Positions 7,831 to 16,331 are shown, numbered from the stretch's first letter. The stretch is 35,553 bases of DNA from Bacteroidota bacterium (GCA_013285915.1 JABDGS010000034.1:1-35553); one strand, 5' to 3'. The notes: generated from the sequence alone by a model not told the origin. Program-made: numbers and translations.

Positions 7831-8043
7831 GTTGATCAATAAAGAGTAGTTGATCAGTAAGAAATAGTTGATTGGTAAAAACTTTTTATAGCATAACCCT
7901 TTAAATAACCATTGCTTTTATATTATCAATTATTTTACCGCTTACTTTTTTACCAATCAACCTATACCAACTAATCAACTGGCTCCTACCAATCAACCGG
8001 GATTTACCGATCAACAAATCAACCCTGCTCTTACCAGTCAACC
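7831..8043. repeat. 18-bp-period repeats in two opposite arrays
   Basis: Three direct units with period 18 start at 7831, 7849 and 7867, each beginning GTTGATC or GTTGATT followed by RGTAA or CAATAA. From about 7947 to 8043 the same phrase recurs in the opposite orientation (TTACCAATCAAC and variants), at least four times. GTTGATTGGTAAAAA at 7867-7881 is the exact reverse complement of 7947-7961, so a 15-bp stem can close around a 65-nt AT-rich loop. The block fills the gap between pheT and the coiled-coil gene. Confidence 0.8.
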
Positions 8044-8048
8044 ATCCC

Positions 8049-10478
8049 CTACTTCCGCACTTCCGCCTGCATATCTTTTTCAAGCGCGGTTATTATTTTT
8101 TGCATCATTTCGTCGGTTTCTTTGTCTGTAAGCGTTTTTTCATCATCCAAAAAAGTAAAGTTAACCGCCATTGATTTTTTATCTGTACCCAGCTTTTCAC
8201 TTTCAAACACATCAAATAACCGCACGGACTGCAGCCTGCCTATATTGGTCTTTTTAACGGTTCTCTCAATTTCAGCATAGGCTACAGATTTGTTTACCAC
8301 AAAAGCAAGATCTCTTTCCACGGCCGGGAATTTTGACACTTCCGCATACACTATCTTTTTCTTTTCAAGCAACTGCATTAACGCGCCATAATGTATATCA
8401 ATACAATAAACTGGCTGCTTAATGTCAAATATCTGCAGGTGCGTATTGCTTACATCGGTTATATGGGCTACAATGGTAGTGCGCTGTTTAACAGCATATT
8501 GTGTGCCGGTTATTGAGGTTGCAGGTTCATCAATTGTAACGTCCGTTAAACCACACAGTTGCAGCAACGCGACGGCAATGCCCTTTGCTGTATAAATATC
8601 CTGCGGCTTACCTGCTGCACGCCAGCTTTTTGTTTCTGCATCGCCGGTTATATAAGCGCAAAAATGCTCGTCTTCTTTATAATGCCCCGTTGACCTTACT
8701 GAATACGTTTTACCAAACTCAAAAAATCTTAGGCTGGCGTTTTTGCGGTTTATATTGTAGGCAATACTTTCCAGGGCAGTTTCAAGCATAGTAGGGCGCA
8801 GCACATCAAGCTCAGCACTAAGATTATTTATCATTTTCACGGTATGGCCAAGTGTAGCTTCATCAAAATATTTACTGTTGGTAATGCTGTTGGTAACAAT
8901 CTCGTTAAACCCTAATCCAACAAGATAGTTTGATAATTTCTCTCTCACACCTTCTTTCAAACCAAGTTCATCTATGGCGGGAGAAATTGATATACTAGTC
9001 GGAATATCAATATTATCCAGCCCATCAATGCGCACAATTTCTTCCACTACATCGGCAGGCAGGCTAATATCGGGTTTGCTATAAGGCACCAAAACCCAAA
9101 GCTCATCCGCGCCTTCACGCATAATTTCAAAACCCAGGGTGGTGAGCAGTTTTTTTACGGTATCGCTATGGTAATTCTTGCCGCTCAGTTTTTTCAGGTA
9201 ATGATTTTTTAGCACTACCGTTGTTTTTTCCTTTGGCTGCGGGTATACATCAACAACATCACTCGTTATTTCACCGCCACCCAGCTCCTTTATCAGTAAA
9301 GCAGCGCGCTTTAATACTGTAACGCAGGCAGAAATATCCACCCCTTTCTCAAAATGGGTAGCGGCCTCTGTGCGCAAGCTATGCCTTAATGATGATTTGC
9401 GTATGCTAACAGGATTAAACCAGGCACTTTCTAAAAAAATATTTTTAGTTGCTTCTTTTACGCCGCTGTTTAACCCACCAAAAACGCCGCCGATACACAT
9501 GGGTTTGCTGTCGCCATCGCAGATCATCAAGTCTTCGTGGCTTAATTTTCTTTCTTTGCCGTCTAAGCTTAAAAAAGGTGTGTTTTCGGGCAGGTTTTTT
9601 ACAATAATATGGTGGCCTGCAATTTCATCTGCATCAAACGCATGCAGCGGCTGCCCTGTTTCATGCAGAATAAAATTGGTTATGTCAACAATATTATTAA
9701 TAGGCCGCTGGCCAATAGCCTTTAACTTATCCTGCAGCCATTGGGGCGAAACCTGTACCGTAACACCGCTTATGGTTACACCCGTATACCGCGGGCAGGC
9801 GGCTGTGTTTTCAATGGTAACTATTATGGGCAGGTCGTGGTTATCAATTTTAAACTGGTTTACAAAAGGCAGCTTTGGCCTGGCAGGCTTGCGGTTATGG
9901 TGCGAGAGGTATGCACACATGTCTTTCGCTACACCCAAATGGCTCATAGCATCCATCCGGTTAGGGGTAAGCCCTATTTCATAGATCCAGTCAGTATATA
10001 CCGGAAAATATTCTTTTACCGGGTTGCCTACAATAGCTTCTTCGGGCAATACAACTATACCCTCATGGCTTTCACCCAAGCCTACCTCGTCCTGCGCGCA
10101 AAGCATACCCTGGCTTTCCTCTCCACGTATTTTTCTTGGGGCCATGGTAACAGCATCACCTTTTATGGGGTGTATCGTAACACCTATGCCTGCAACTATA
10201 ACCTTTTGCCCGGCAGCCACATTTGGCGCACCGCAAACAATATGCAGCGGCCCGCCTTTACCAATATCAACTTTGGTAAGCTTTAATTTATCTGCATTAG
10301 GATGCTGGGTACATTCAAGCACCTCGCCTACTACCAATCCCTCCAGGCCGCCTTTAACGCTCTCATACTTTTCCAGGCTTTCAACTTCCAGCCCAATAGA
10401 TGTAAGGATTTTAGACAGCTTTTCCGGGTCTATTGTTTCCGGCAGGTAATCACATAACCAATTATAACTAATCGTCAT
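8049..10478 (-). CDS. pheT: phenylalanine-tRNA ligase beta subunit
   Basis: An 809-residue beta chain of the alpha2-beta2 phenylalanyl-tRNA synthetase. In order: N-terminal tRNA-binding (EMAP/OB) domain with GLVVGEVLECTQHPNADKL near residue 45, the B3/B4 editing domain in the middle with RPINNIVDITNFI and QPLHAFD, the B5 region around residues 410-480, the catalytic-like core, and a C-terminal ferredoxin-fold anticodon-binding domain from about residue 715 (KFPAVERDLAF). Length and architecture are standard. The partner pheS is not in the window. A TATATTTG -7 element 25-32 nt upstream of the start suggests its own promoter. Confidence 0.97.
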   Translation of the reverse strand: MTISYNWLCDYLPETIDPEKLSKILTSIGLEVESLEKYESVKGGLEGLVVGEVLECTQHPNADKLKLTKVDIGKGGPLHIVCGAPNVAAGQKVIVAGIGVTIHPIKGDAVTMAPRKIRGEESQGMLCAQDEVGLGESHEGIVVLPEEAIVGNPVKEYFPVYTDWIYEIGLTPNRMDAMSHLGVAKDMCAYLSHHNRKPARPKLPFVNQFKIDNHDLPIIVTIENTAACPRYTGVTISGVTVQVSPQWLQDKLKAIGQRPINNIVDITNFILHETGQPLHAFDADEIAGHHIIVKNLPENTPFLSLDGKERKLSHEDLMICDGDSKPMCIGGVFGGLNSGVKEATKNIFLESAWFNPVSIRKSSLRHSLRTEAATHFEKGVDISACVTVLKRAALLIKELGGGEITSDVVDVYPQPKEKTTVVLKNHYLKKLSGKNYHSDTVKKLLTTLGFEIMREGADELWVLVPYSKPDISLPADVVEEIVRIDGLDNIDIPTSISISPAIDELGLKEGVREKLSNYLVGLGFNEIVTNSITNSKYFDEATLGHTVKMINNLSAELDVLRPTMLETALESIAYNINRKNASLRFFEFGKTYSVRSTGHYKEDEHFCAYITGDAETKSWRAAGKPQDIYTAKGIAVALLQLCGLTDVTIDEPATSITGTQYAVKQRTTIVAHITDVSNTHLQIFDIKQPVYCIDIHYGALMQLLEKKKIVYAEVSKFPAVERDLAFVVNKSVAYAEIERTVKKTNIGRLQSVRLFDVFESEKLGTDKKSMAVNFTFLDDEKTLTDKETDEMMQKIITALEKDMQAEVRK

Positions 10479-10502
10479 TTACACACAGTTTATTCTATGC
10501 CG

Positions 10503-10510
10503 CAAATATA
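10503..10510 (-). promoter_or_regulatory. -7 promoter element for pheT
   Basis: The minus strand reads TATATTTG, a full match to the Bacteroidota TAnnTTTG -7 consensus, placed 25 nt before the pheT ATG. The -33 region has no clear TTTG at the usual distance. Confidence 0.45.
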
Positions 10511-10631
10511 GTTTAAGGTTTGCAAGTGCGGGAATGGAGATTTTTGGGGGATGCGGCATTTTATATACCCTGTGTTTTATGCAATATTTTATCTAATAAT
10601 CTGTTTAAGCTTATGCCAATACCCCCGCTGC

Positions 10632-11345
10632 ATGAAATATCTGCTAAGCATTGTTATTATTATTGAAATAATATTTTTTACCGCATGTATTGACCGGACT
10701 GAAAAAATGTCGTTCAAAGATTCTGTTACAGCATATTATATAAAATATAGAGACTCTTTGGGGGAGCCCGATACTGCGGAGAATAATTATAAAGTACTAA
10801 AGGCATACGTAAATGATGATACTGTATTTTTAAAAGAATTATTACTAAGACTGCAAATTGATAAACACCAGGCTTTACGCTGGAGTTATATGGATACTTG
10901 TGTACATCAACAGAAATTGCAGGATATGGATGTGGATGAAGCTTACAGGTTTGTTTACGCGTTTGCATTTTCAAGATATAAACATAACATTACTGTTATT
11001 AAAAAAGGCGACAGTATAACCCTGCATTATATTAAATATGAGTATGAATTTGATAAACAAATAAGCTCACACATTATAACAGTATATGATGTGAAGTTAT
11101 CCAAAAAAAATTGGGATGATTTTGAAGAAGCTATATACCGGGCGGATTTCTGGGGGCTGAAGAAAGACAATGGATTTCATGGTGTTGATGGCGATGACGT
11201 AATTGTTGCCGGTTATAGCCATACGCGTCTTGACTATGGAAGAAAAGCAAAATTTAACTTAGTTTCAAGGTGGAATGTGAATTATTCTACGCTTGAATAC
11301 CCTCTTCAGTTAGCTTTTAAATTCGCAGGGGTTAAGGAACTTTAA
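10632..11345 (+). CDS. lipoprotein of unknown function
   Basis: A 237-residue protein from the ATG at 10632. The frame is open further upstream to 10551, but starting at 10632 gives a textbook lipoprotein signal: MKYL, a hydrophobic Ile-rich core, and lipobox FTAC with cysteine at residue 19. The mature chain is polar and rich in Asp, Lys and Tyr, with a Trp-containing stretch (KKNWDDFEEAIYRADFWGL) before a GVDGDD loop. No catalytic motif or family is recognised. The next gene starts 24 nt downstream in the same direction; whether they act together is unknown. Confidence 0.7.
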   Translation: MKYLLSIVIIIEIIFFTACIDRTEKMSFKDSVTAYYIKYRDSLGEPDTAENNYKVLKAYVNDDTVFLKELLLRLQIDKHQALRWSYMDTCVHQQKLQDMDVDEAYRFVYAFAFSRYKHNITVIKKGDSITLHYIKYEYEFDKQISSHIITVYDVKLSKKNWDDFEEAIYRADFWGLKKDNGFHGVDGDDVIVAGYSHTRLDYGRKAKFNLVSRWNVNYSTLEYPLQLAFKFAGVKEL

Positions 11346-11369
11346 AGTAATTTTTCTTACCTTCAACCT

Positions 11370-11732
11370 ATGCCATCTCTCACCCGCGAACAAAAAATTT
11401 CTTTGTATGAAAAGCTGGTTGCCACCAATCCAAAAGCGGTGCGTAAAGGCGATACCATACCTTATACCTCACTTAACGGGCACATGTACAGCTACCTAAC
11501 CAAAGAAGATGTGCTGGCGTTAAAGCTGCCCTCAGAAGCACGCGAAGAATTTTTAAAGAAATATAAAACTACACTGGTAACAAGCTATGGCATTGTGCAA
11601 AAAGAGTACGTTGCCGTGCCAGATAGCCTGTTGCAAAAAACAAAAGAGCTGCAGCATTATTTTGATATAAGTTTTGAATACACCTCCTCACTAAAGCCCA
11701 AGCCCGCCAAAAAGGCCGCGAAGAAAAAGTAG
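11370..11732 (+). CDS. small basic protein, function unknown
   Basis: A 120-residue cytosolic protein. The arrangement of a helix (LTREQKISLYEKLVAT), a hairpin with LNGHMYSYLTKEDVLALKLP and a following REEFLKKY helix loosely resembles the TfoX N-terminal or MmcQ/YjbR fold, but no diagnostic motif is certain. The C-terminus ends in a Lys/Ala/Pro tail of about 14 residues, a feature also seen at larger scale in the DksA-like protein at 21944-22840. It lies 24 nt after the lipoprotein gene. An interspersed palindromic repeat follows. Confidence 0.65.
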   Translation: MPSLTREQKISLYEKLVATNPKAVRKGDTIPYTSLNGHMYSYLTKEDVLALKLPSEAREEFLKKYKTTLVTSYGIVQKEYVAVPDSLLQKTKELQHYFDISFEYTSSLKPKPAKKAAKKK

Positions 11733-11744
11733 TTGGCTGTATTG

Positions 11745-11837
11745 CACGCCAAGACGCTAAGACGCCAGGCTGAAAAGGAAAACATTTGCAGCAATATCTC
11801 TTAGCGCCTTTCTTTGCGGCTTTGCGTCTTTGCGTGA
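11745..11837. repeat. inverted array of a CGCAAAGA-type phrase
   Basis: Left arm 11745-11766 carries CACGCCAAGACGCTAAGA and the right arm 11800-11837 is its degenerate inverse (TTTGCGGCTTTGCGTCTT and flanks). Each arm repeats an 8-bp phrase close to CGCAAAGA. The arms are about 33 nt apart and could form a long imperfect hairpin between two genes. Confidence 0.65.
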
Positions 11838-11922
11838 AATAATTTCTTCCGCAGCGCGCCAGCCGTACACTACTTATTCAATAAACCTCTACCTTAGAAG
11901 CCTACAAAACCAATTGCTTGTT

Positions 11923-13074
11923 ATGGCCACCAACGACCAAAACTTTTTAAGCACAGAAGTACAGCGTTTTACCGCCCTTGATGTTTTCAGGGGTATGACC
12001 ATTTGCTTTATGATAATAGTAAACACACCGGGTAATGATGAAGCGGCTTTTGCACCGCTGCACCATGCACGCTGGAACGGCTTTACCCCTACCGATCTTG
12101 TGTTTCCATCCTTCATGTTTGCTGTCGGTAACGCAATGAGTTTTGTTATGCGCAGGTGGGCTACCTACCCACCCGGAAAGGTGCTGGGCAAGATATTTAA
12201 ACGCTCGCTTATAATATTTTTATTGGGCTACCTTATGTACTGGTTTCCATTTGTGCATAAAGATGATACAGGCCATATTGTATTTAATCAAATTGGCGAA
12301 ACAAGAATTTTTGGTGTGCTGCAGCGCATTGCTTTAGGTTACCTGTTTGCATCGCTGATGATATACTTTTTTAAAATTCGCACTACGGTTATCATCAGCA
12401 TACTTATACTTATTGCATACTGGCCTGTAATGATGTACTTTGGCGACGGTGCAGACCCGCTAGACGCGCACACGAACGCAGTATTAAAACTTGATACCTG
12501 GCTTATTGGTACAAACCACCTATACAGGGGCGAGGGTTTTCCTTTTGATCCTGAAGGCTTTTTAAGCACTTTTCCTGCTATTGCTAATGTCGTGGCCGGT
12601 TATGTGGTAGGTAAATATGTACAGGAAAAAGGCAAAACTTACGAGGGGCTTACAAAAATAATGCTATGGGGGTTTGTGCTGCTGGTTATAGCACATTTTT
12701 GGAACTACCAGTTCCCCATAAACAAAAAGCTTTGGACAAGCAGTTTTGTATTGCAAACTGTTGGTCTTGACTGCCTTATATTAAGCGGCGTTATTTACTT
12801 AATTGACTTTGCGCATAAAAAAGGCCGCTGGACTGCCTTTTTTGAAACGGTTGGTAAAAATCCGTTGCCGGTTTACCTTTTATCTGAACTGTTGCCAATT
12901 GTATTTTGGCTAATACCCATCGGGGGTGAGTCTCTGTGGGGCTGGATGTATGCAAACATTTTCAGCTACGCCACTCCTGCGCTTGGCTCACTGCTTCAAT
13001 CAATTTTTTATATGCTTATTTGCTGGAGTTTTGGTTACTTTTTAGATAAGAAAAAACTCTATTTAAGGGTGTAG
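11923..13074 (+). CDS. NagX/HGSNAT-like membrane acyltransferase
   Basis: A 383-residue polytopic membrane protein with about ten helices, starting at the ATG at 11923; an upstream in-frame start at 11830 would lie inside the palindromic repeat. The N-terminus holds the family signature: RFTALDVFRGMTICFMIIVNTPG, then HHARWNGFTPTDLVFPSF and FAVGNAMSF. This belongs to the family of heparan-alpha-glucosaminide N-acetyltransferase-like proteins, which includes NagX of N-acetylglucosamine-using bacteria; such proteins probably acetylate amino sugars with acetyl-CoA across the membrane. The conserved His-His and Asp of the signature are intact. No nag genes are nearby, so the substrate is only a family inference. 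A TACCTTAG sequence at 11890-11897 may be its -7 element. Confidence 0.88.
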   Translation: MATNDQNFLSTEVQRFTALDVFRGMTICFMIIVNTPGNDEAAFAPLHHARWNGFTPTDLVFPSFMFAVGNAMSFVMRRWATYPPGKVLGKIFKRSLIIFLLGYLMYWFPFVHKDDTGHIVFNQIGETRIFGVLQRIALGYLFASLMIYFFKIRTTVIISILILIAYWPVMMYFGDGADPLDAHTNAVLKLDTWLIGTNHLYRGEGFPFDPEGFLSTFPAIANVVAGYVVGKYVQEKGKTYEGLTKIMLWGFVLLVIAHFWNYQFPINKKLWTSSFVLQTVGLDCLILSGVIYLIDFAHKKGRWTAFFETVGKNPLPVYLLSELLPIVFWLIPIGGESLWGWMYANIFSYATPALGSLLQSIFYMLICWSFGYFLDKKKLYLRV

Positions 13075-13075
13075 C

Positions 13076-13103
13076 CACGTGAAACGGCAAACGTGAAACG
13101 TGG
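13076..13103. repeat. short array of an ACGTGAAAC phrase
   Basis: Two near-tandem copies of ACGTGAAACG with CCACGT and ACGTGG at the ends, so the block is also an inverted repeat. A related inverse copy (CAAACGTGAGACGGG on the minus strand) lies at 14331-14348, beyond the DinB gene. Confidence 0.5.
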
Positions 13104-13244
13104 GATGAAGCACAAACGTGCTAATCTTCCATTACTTGTTCATAAAAAATTTATCCTGTTATTTGCAGGTTGGCATGGTAGTTGAAAACACTATTGCAGG
13201 CTAACCTATGATTTTCATTTTATAACCTTGAAAGTGGCTGATCT

Positions 13245-13562
13245 ATGAAAAACACCTTTTTAAAACTGATAGCCATAATCGTAATTATTACAGCGCTTTT
13301 TTCGTTTAAAGCGCTGGCCCCTGCCTCAATTACAGGCAGGGTTACACCGCCTGAGGCAGTTAAAGATGTTTGGGCGGTTTCTTTAACTGATACTGCGCAT
13401 GGCTCAGTAAGCCAGGGTGGTTTTAATATAGCTAACATAAAACCGGGCACCTATAAAGTAATTATAGATGCTGTTGCACCATTTAAAGATGTAGTAAAGG
13501 AGGGCGTATCGGTAACCGAAGGCCAGCCCGTTGACCTGGGCGAGATTAAGCTGGAAAAATAG
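13245..13562 (+). CDS. small secreted protein with carboxypeptidase-regulatory-like domain
   Basis: A 105-residue protein with an N-terminal signal peptide (basic MKNTFLK, hydrophobic core to about residue 22, then ALA). The mature part, ASITGRVTPPEAV followed by SQGGFNIANIKPGTYKVII and a final VDLGEIKLEK, is the beta-sandwich pattern of carboxypeptidase-regulatory/CNA-B-like domains, which in Bacteroidota occur in TonB-linked receptors and as free-standing periplasmic proteins. There is no lipobox. Such a domain alone has no predicted catalytic role. It is transcribed as a single gene and ends at a strong terminator. Confidence 0.75.
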   Translation: MKNTFLKLIAIIVIITALFSFKALAPASITGRVTPPEAVKDVWAVSLTDTAHGSVSQGGFNIANIKPGTYKVIIDAVAPFKDVVKEGVSVTEGQPVDLGEIKLEK

Positions 13563-13582
13563 TTGAGGGCGGATATTTAAGG

Positions 13583-13613
13583 ATGGCATCTTTTAATAAG
13601 GTGCCATTTTTTT
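13583..13613 (+). terminator. intrinsic terminator
   Basis: ATGGCATCTT (13583-13592) and AAGGTGCCAT (13598-13607) form a 10-bp stem with one G-T pair and a 5-nt loop, followed by a run of T to 13613. It follows the small secreted protein gene by 21 nt. Confidence 0.88.
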
Positions 13614-13618
13614 GTATT

Positions 13619-13720
13619 GAACACAGATTTAGCAGATGATAAGGATTTGCCCAGATATAGAACACAATGTATAATTCCAGGAAATCCAGCTAATCCTGAT
13701 AATCCAATTAATCTGCGTTC
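13619..13720. repeat. solo diverged member of the GAACGCAGATT palindromic repeat family
   Basis: This 102-bp block begins GAACACAGATT and ends AATCTGCGTTC, inverted ends with one mismatch, and contains TAATCCTGATAATC near the right end. The ends and the internal phrase match the units of the array at 20972-21350. The middle is diverged and longer than the 78-bp array units. It sits between a terminator and the end of the DinB gene. Confidence 0.65.
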
Positions 13721-13729
13721 CATTATCCG

Positions 13730-14221
13730 TCAAATCCCATCTGCTGACGGCCCGTAAAAACCAGGAACAGGTATATCAAGCATACGCAGGTAAACCTGTA
13801 GTTGGGCGCGGTGGTGTATAACATGGCTTACGGCAAATGTGCGTAAAGCTGCAACTTTTGGTAAAGTTACTATGGTATGTTCACCCCTTTTTAATGACCA
13901 TACTTTTACCAGTTCCGCATCAGGCCTGTCGGTCAGCGCAGCTTTGGCGTCAGCAACATTCTCGTCAAACCTTCCGAGCAATTCCTGTAAATTGGTAAAA
14001 TTAGCGGGCGGAAAGGGCGGTACTGTAACGTCAGTGGCATCGGCACCTAAAATAATTTTACACCAACCCGGTATATTGGCAATATGTATAGCAAGCTTAC
14101 CCAGCACCATTGATCTTTCATGTGGTTTCCAGTCAAACTTGTCAAACGGCACAAGTTCTAATAGTTTTCTCGTATTCGCATACTCATGGCTTATTTCGGG
14201 TAGTAAAGATTGCGCTATCAT
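13730..14221 (-). CDS. DinB/YfiT-family protein
   Basis: A 163-residue four-helix-bundle protein of the DinB superfamily, which contains metal-dependent thiol-transferase-like enzymes and many proteins of unknown role. The putative metal ligands are His46 in LAIHIAN, and His133 and His137 in HVIHHRAQ, spaced as in the family. It lacks a signal peptide. The gene stands alone: the frr gene lies 160 nt upstream in the same direction and a repeat lies just beyond its stop. No substrate can be assigned. Confidence 0.87.
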   Translation of the reverse strand: MIAQSLLPEISHEYANTRKLLELVPFDKFDWKPHERSMVLGKLAIHIANIPGWCKIILGADATDVTVPPFPPANFTNLQELLGRFDENVADAKAALTDRPDAELVKVWSLKRGEHTIVTLPKVAALRTFAVSHVIHHRAQLQVYLRMLDIPVPGFYGPSADGI

Positions 14222-14381
14222 ATAAACGTTTGATCTTGGAAAATTTTGTTGGAAGATTTTTTACAGGCGACAAATTACTGCTAACAGGTTGAGATTGACG
14301 CAATACGGGTTAGCTATTTATACTTTGCATCGTCCCGTCTCACGTTTGTCTCCCAAAGTTTCGGGATAACATTTCACATCC

Positions 14382-14945
14382 CTACACCGCCATTATATCT
14401 TTTTCCTTGGCAGCAAGGTGTTTATCAACTAATTGTATAAATCGGTCAGTATGGTCCTGTACAGCTTTTTCGGCATCCTTAGCCTCGTCTTCACTCAATC
14501 CGTCTTTTTGCAGCTTTTTAATTTCTTCAATACCTTCCCTGCGTATGTTACGTATCGCTACTTTTGATTGCTCGCCTTCGCCGCCTGCTCTTTTAACCAG
14601 TTCTCGTCTTCTTTCTTCAGTAAGCGGGGGCATAAATAACCGTATTTGAACACCGTCGTTTTGCGGGGTAACACCAATATTACCGCCCATAATGCTGCGT
14701 TCAATGGCGGCAAGCATGCTTTTTTCCCAGGGCTGAATACTAAGGGTACGTGCATCTAATATTGTAATATTGGCAACCTGGTTAATTGGTGTAGGTGCTC
14801 CGTAATAGTCAACAGTAAGACCTTCAAGCATGCCGGGGCTTGCTTTTCCAGCCCTTATTTTTGTCAGCTCGCTTTCAAGGTGGCTTATAGCTTTCTGCAT
14901 CGAAGATTCAGTGTAATCCATTACAAGGTCAAGGTCTTCAGACAT
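14382..14945 (-). CDS. frr: ribosome recycling factor
   Basis: A 187-residue ribosome recycling factor, which with EF-G splits post-termination ribosomes. The sequence follows the family through its length: the three-helix domain I with the N-terminal KAISHLESELTKIRAGKASP, domain II with VDYYGAPTPINQVANI, and the C-terminal helix with VRNIRRE-like AIRNIRREGIEEIKKLQKDG. The ATG at 14945 fits the family N-terminus. A perfect TAGATTTG -7 element lies 20-28 nt upstream, so it probably does not depend on the upstream wecA-like gene. pyrH, a frequent neighbour, is not here. Confidence 0.97.
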   Translation of the reverse strand: MSEDLDLVMDYTESSMQKAISHLESELTKIRAGKASPGMLEGLTVDYYGAPTPINQVANITILDARTLSIQPWEKSMLAAIERSIMGGNIGVTPQNDGVQIRLFMPPLTEERRRELVKRAGGEGEQSKVAIRNIRREGIEEIKKLQKDGLSEDEAKDAEKAVQDHTDRFIQLVDKHLAAKEKDIMAV

Positions 14946-14965
14946 ACTATTCTTTTTATTGGCAG

Positions 14966-14973
14966 CAAATCTA
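14966..14973 (-). promoter_or_regulatory. -7 promoter element for frr
   Basis: The minus strand reads TAGATTTG, a full match to TAnnTTTG, 20 nt before the frr start codon. The -33 element is not obvious. Confidence 0.5.
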
Positions 14974-15002
14974 ACAAATCCGTGAAATTACCTCACCCAA
15001 AA

Positions 15003-16142
15003 CTATTCTTCCCTTACAACAGATTTTTCGTTTTCACGATATAGGGAAAAAACGTGTACGCTGCCATCATTAACCTGGTCGGAACTGCGGGAAACAACGC
15101 GGAGAGATTTTTTTGTTGATGTAAAGTAGTAGAACAAAAGTATACCCGTAAAAAACATACCCCCTTGTATTGCAAACAGGAAGTTAATGTTGATGTTACG
15201 GAAGAAAAATGTACCTGCTGAAAAAACTACACTTAAAGCCAGCAGGGATAGCGTTACCTGGGAGTGATTAAAACCCTTATTAAGCATAAGATGATGAATG
15301 TGGTTCCTGTCAGGCGAAAATGGTGAACGGCCTTTATAAAGCCGTATACAAAACACCCGCAATACGTCCATAAGCGGAATAAGCAAAATTCCAAAACCAA
15401 CCAGCAGGGCTGATTTAACAGGATAGTCAGCTACTACGCTGCCTGAATTAACAAACTTTAAAAACAGGATGGCATTTACCAGCCCTATAAGCATTGAGCC
15501 GGAATCGCCCATGAAGATTTTAGCGGGGTGAAAATTAAATACCAAAAAAGCCAATAAGGCCCCAGCCAGCGCAAACCCCAGGATGGCATAAGGATAGTCC
15601 TGGTTTACCAGGAAAAATAGTGAAAATATAACGCTTGAAATAAGGCCCAGCGAAGCTGCCAGCCCGTCAACCCCGTCAATAAGGTTAAACGCATTTATAA
15701 TAAGCATTATGGCAAAAAACGATGCTGCATAACTTGTAACCGTACTTAGGTGATAAATACCCAAAAAGCCATCAAGGTTGGTTATAACTAAATGGGCCTT
15801 TACAGTAATCACTGCGGTTGTAATTAGCTGGCCCAACAATTTTTTCCAGGGCTTTAAAACAAAAATATCATCTACCACGCCAATAGTAAAAATGATGAAA
15901 AAAGCAGCAAGATGATATTGAAACTCGGCGCTGTTTATCTTAAAATCTGATGTCAGCAACAAGCTTATTGCAAGCCCTGTAAACAGCCCAATGCCACCCA
16001 GGGAGGAAATTAAATATGCATGTGTTTTTCTTTCATCCGGTACATCATACAGCCTGCTTTGCCTTGCCATTTTAATAATAAAAGGCATGAGAAAGAAAGT
16101 AACCAGATAAGCGATTATTATAGCCGCAGCAACTTGTATCAT
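15003..16142 (-). CDS. MraY/WecA-like phospho-sugar transferase
   Basis: A 379-residue integral membrane enzyme of the polyprenyl-phosphate hexosamine-1-phosphate transferase family (WecA/TagO/MraY). About ten to eleven membrane helices alternate with the conserved cytosolic loops: DVPDERKTH near residue 35, the Mg-binding VDD near residue 90, NLIDGVDGLAASLG near residue 150, FMGDSGSMLIG, and the substrate loop DRNHIHHLML. The DVPDERKTH and HIHH motifs favour the WecA/TagO type, which attaches GlcNAc-1-phosphate to undecaprenyl phosphate for surface glycan synthesis, over MraY. The last ~35 residues are a polar cytosolic tail. No glycan cluster flanks it. Confidence 0.9.
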   Translation of the reverse strand: MIQVAAAIIIAYLVTFFLMPFIIKMARQSRLYDVPDERKTHAYLISSLGGIGLFTGLAISLLLTSDFKINSAEFQYHLAAFFIIFTIGVVDDIFVLKPWKKLLGQLITTAVITVKAHLVITNLDGFLGIYHLSTVTSYAASFFAIMLIINAFNLIDGVDGLAASLGLISSVIFSLFFLVNQDYPYAILGFALAGALLAFLVFNFHPAKIFMGDSGSMLIGLVNAILFLKFVNSGSVVADYPVKSALLVGFGILLIPLMDVLRVFCIRLYKGRSPFSPDRNHIHHLMLNKGFNHSQVTLSLLALSVVFSAGTFFFRNININFLFAIQGGMFFTGILLFYYFTSTKKSLRVVSRSSDQVNDGSVHVFSLYRENEKSVVREE

Positions 16143-16305
16143 TCTCCCGGTATTTTAGGTTAACCACCCAGCAGTTAGATTATTTGCAAATAAGATACCA
16201 CTATCTCCTCACATACTTACGCTTAAACCACCTTAACGGATTTTCTACCGGTTTATTGCGCAAAAAATATACTGCCGTGCAATTTAAGGGTAAAAGCTAA
16301 AAACG

Positions 16306-16313
16306 TACCTTAG
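16306..16313 (+). promoter_or_regulatory. possible -7 element for the transketolase subunit gene
   Basis: TACCTTAG, one mismatch from TAnnTTTG, ending 18 nt before the ATG at 16332. The same octamer occurs before the NagX-like gene (11890-11897). Confidence 0.35.
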
Positions 16314-16331
16314 CGGCCACAAAAATAACGA

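Noticed and set aside
7901..8083. 60-residue frame on the minus strand overlapping the end of pheT
   Set aside because: It is a translation of the GTTGATTGGTAA repeat block, with a start inside pheT and low-complexity, repetitive sequence; no sign of a real protein.
9370..9984. 204-residue plus-strand frame inside pheT
   Set aside because: It is antisense to a well-supported pheT region, lacks family features, and neighbours other overlapping shadow frames.
14222..14381. Terminator for frr
   Set aside because: Only a weak TCCC/GGGA hairpin without a T-run is visible downstream of frr, not enough to call.
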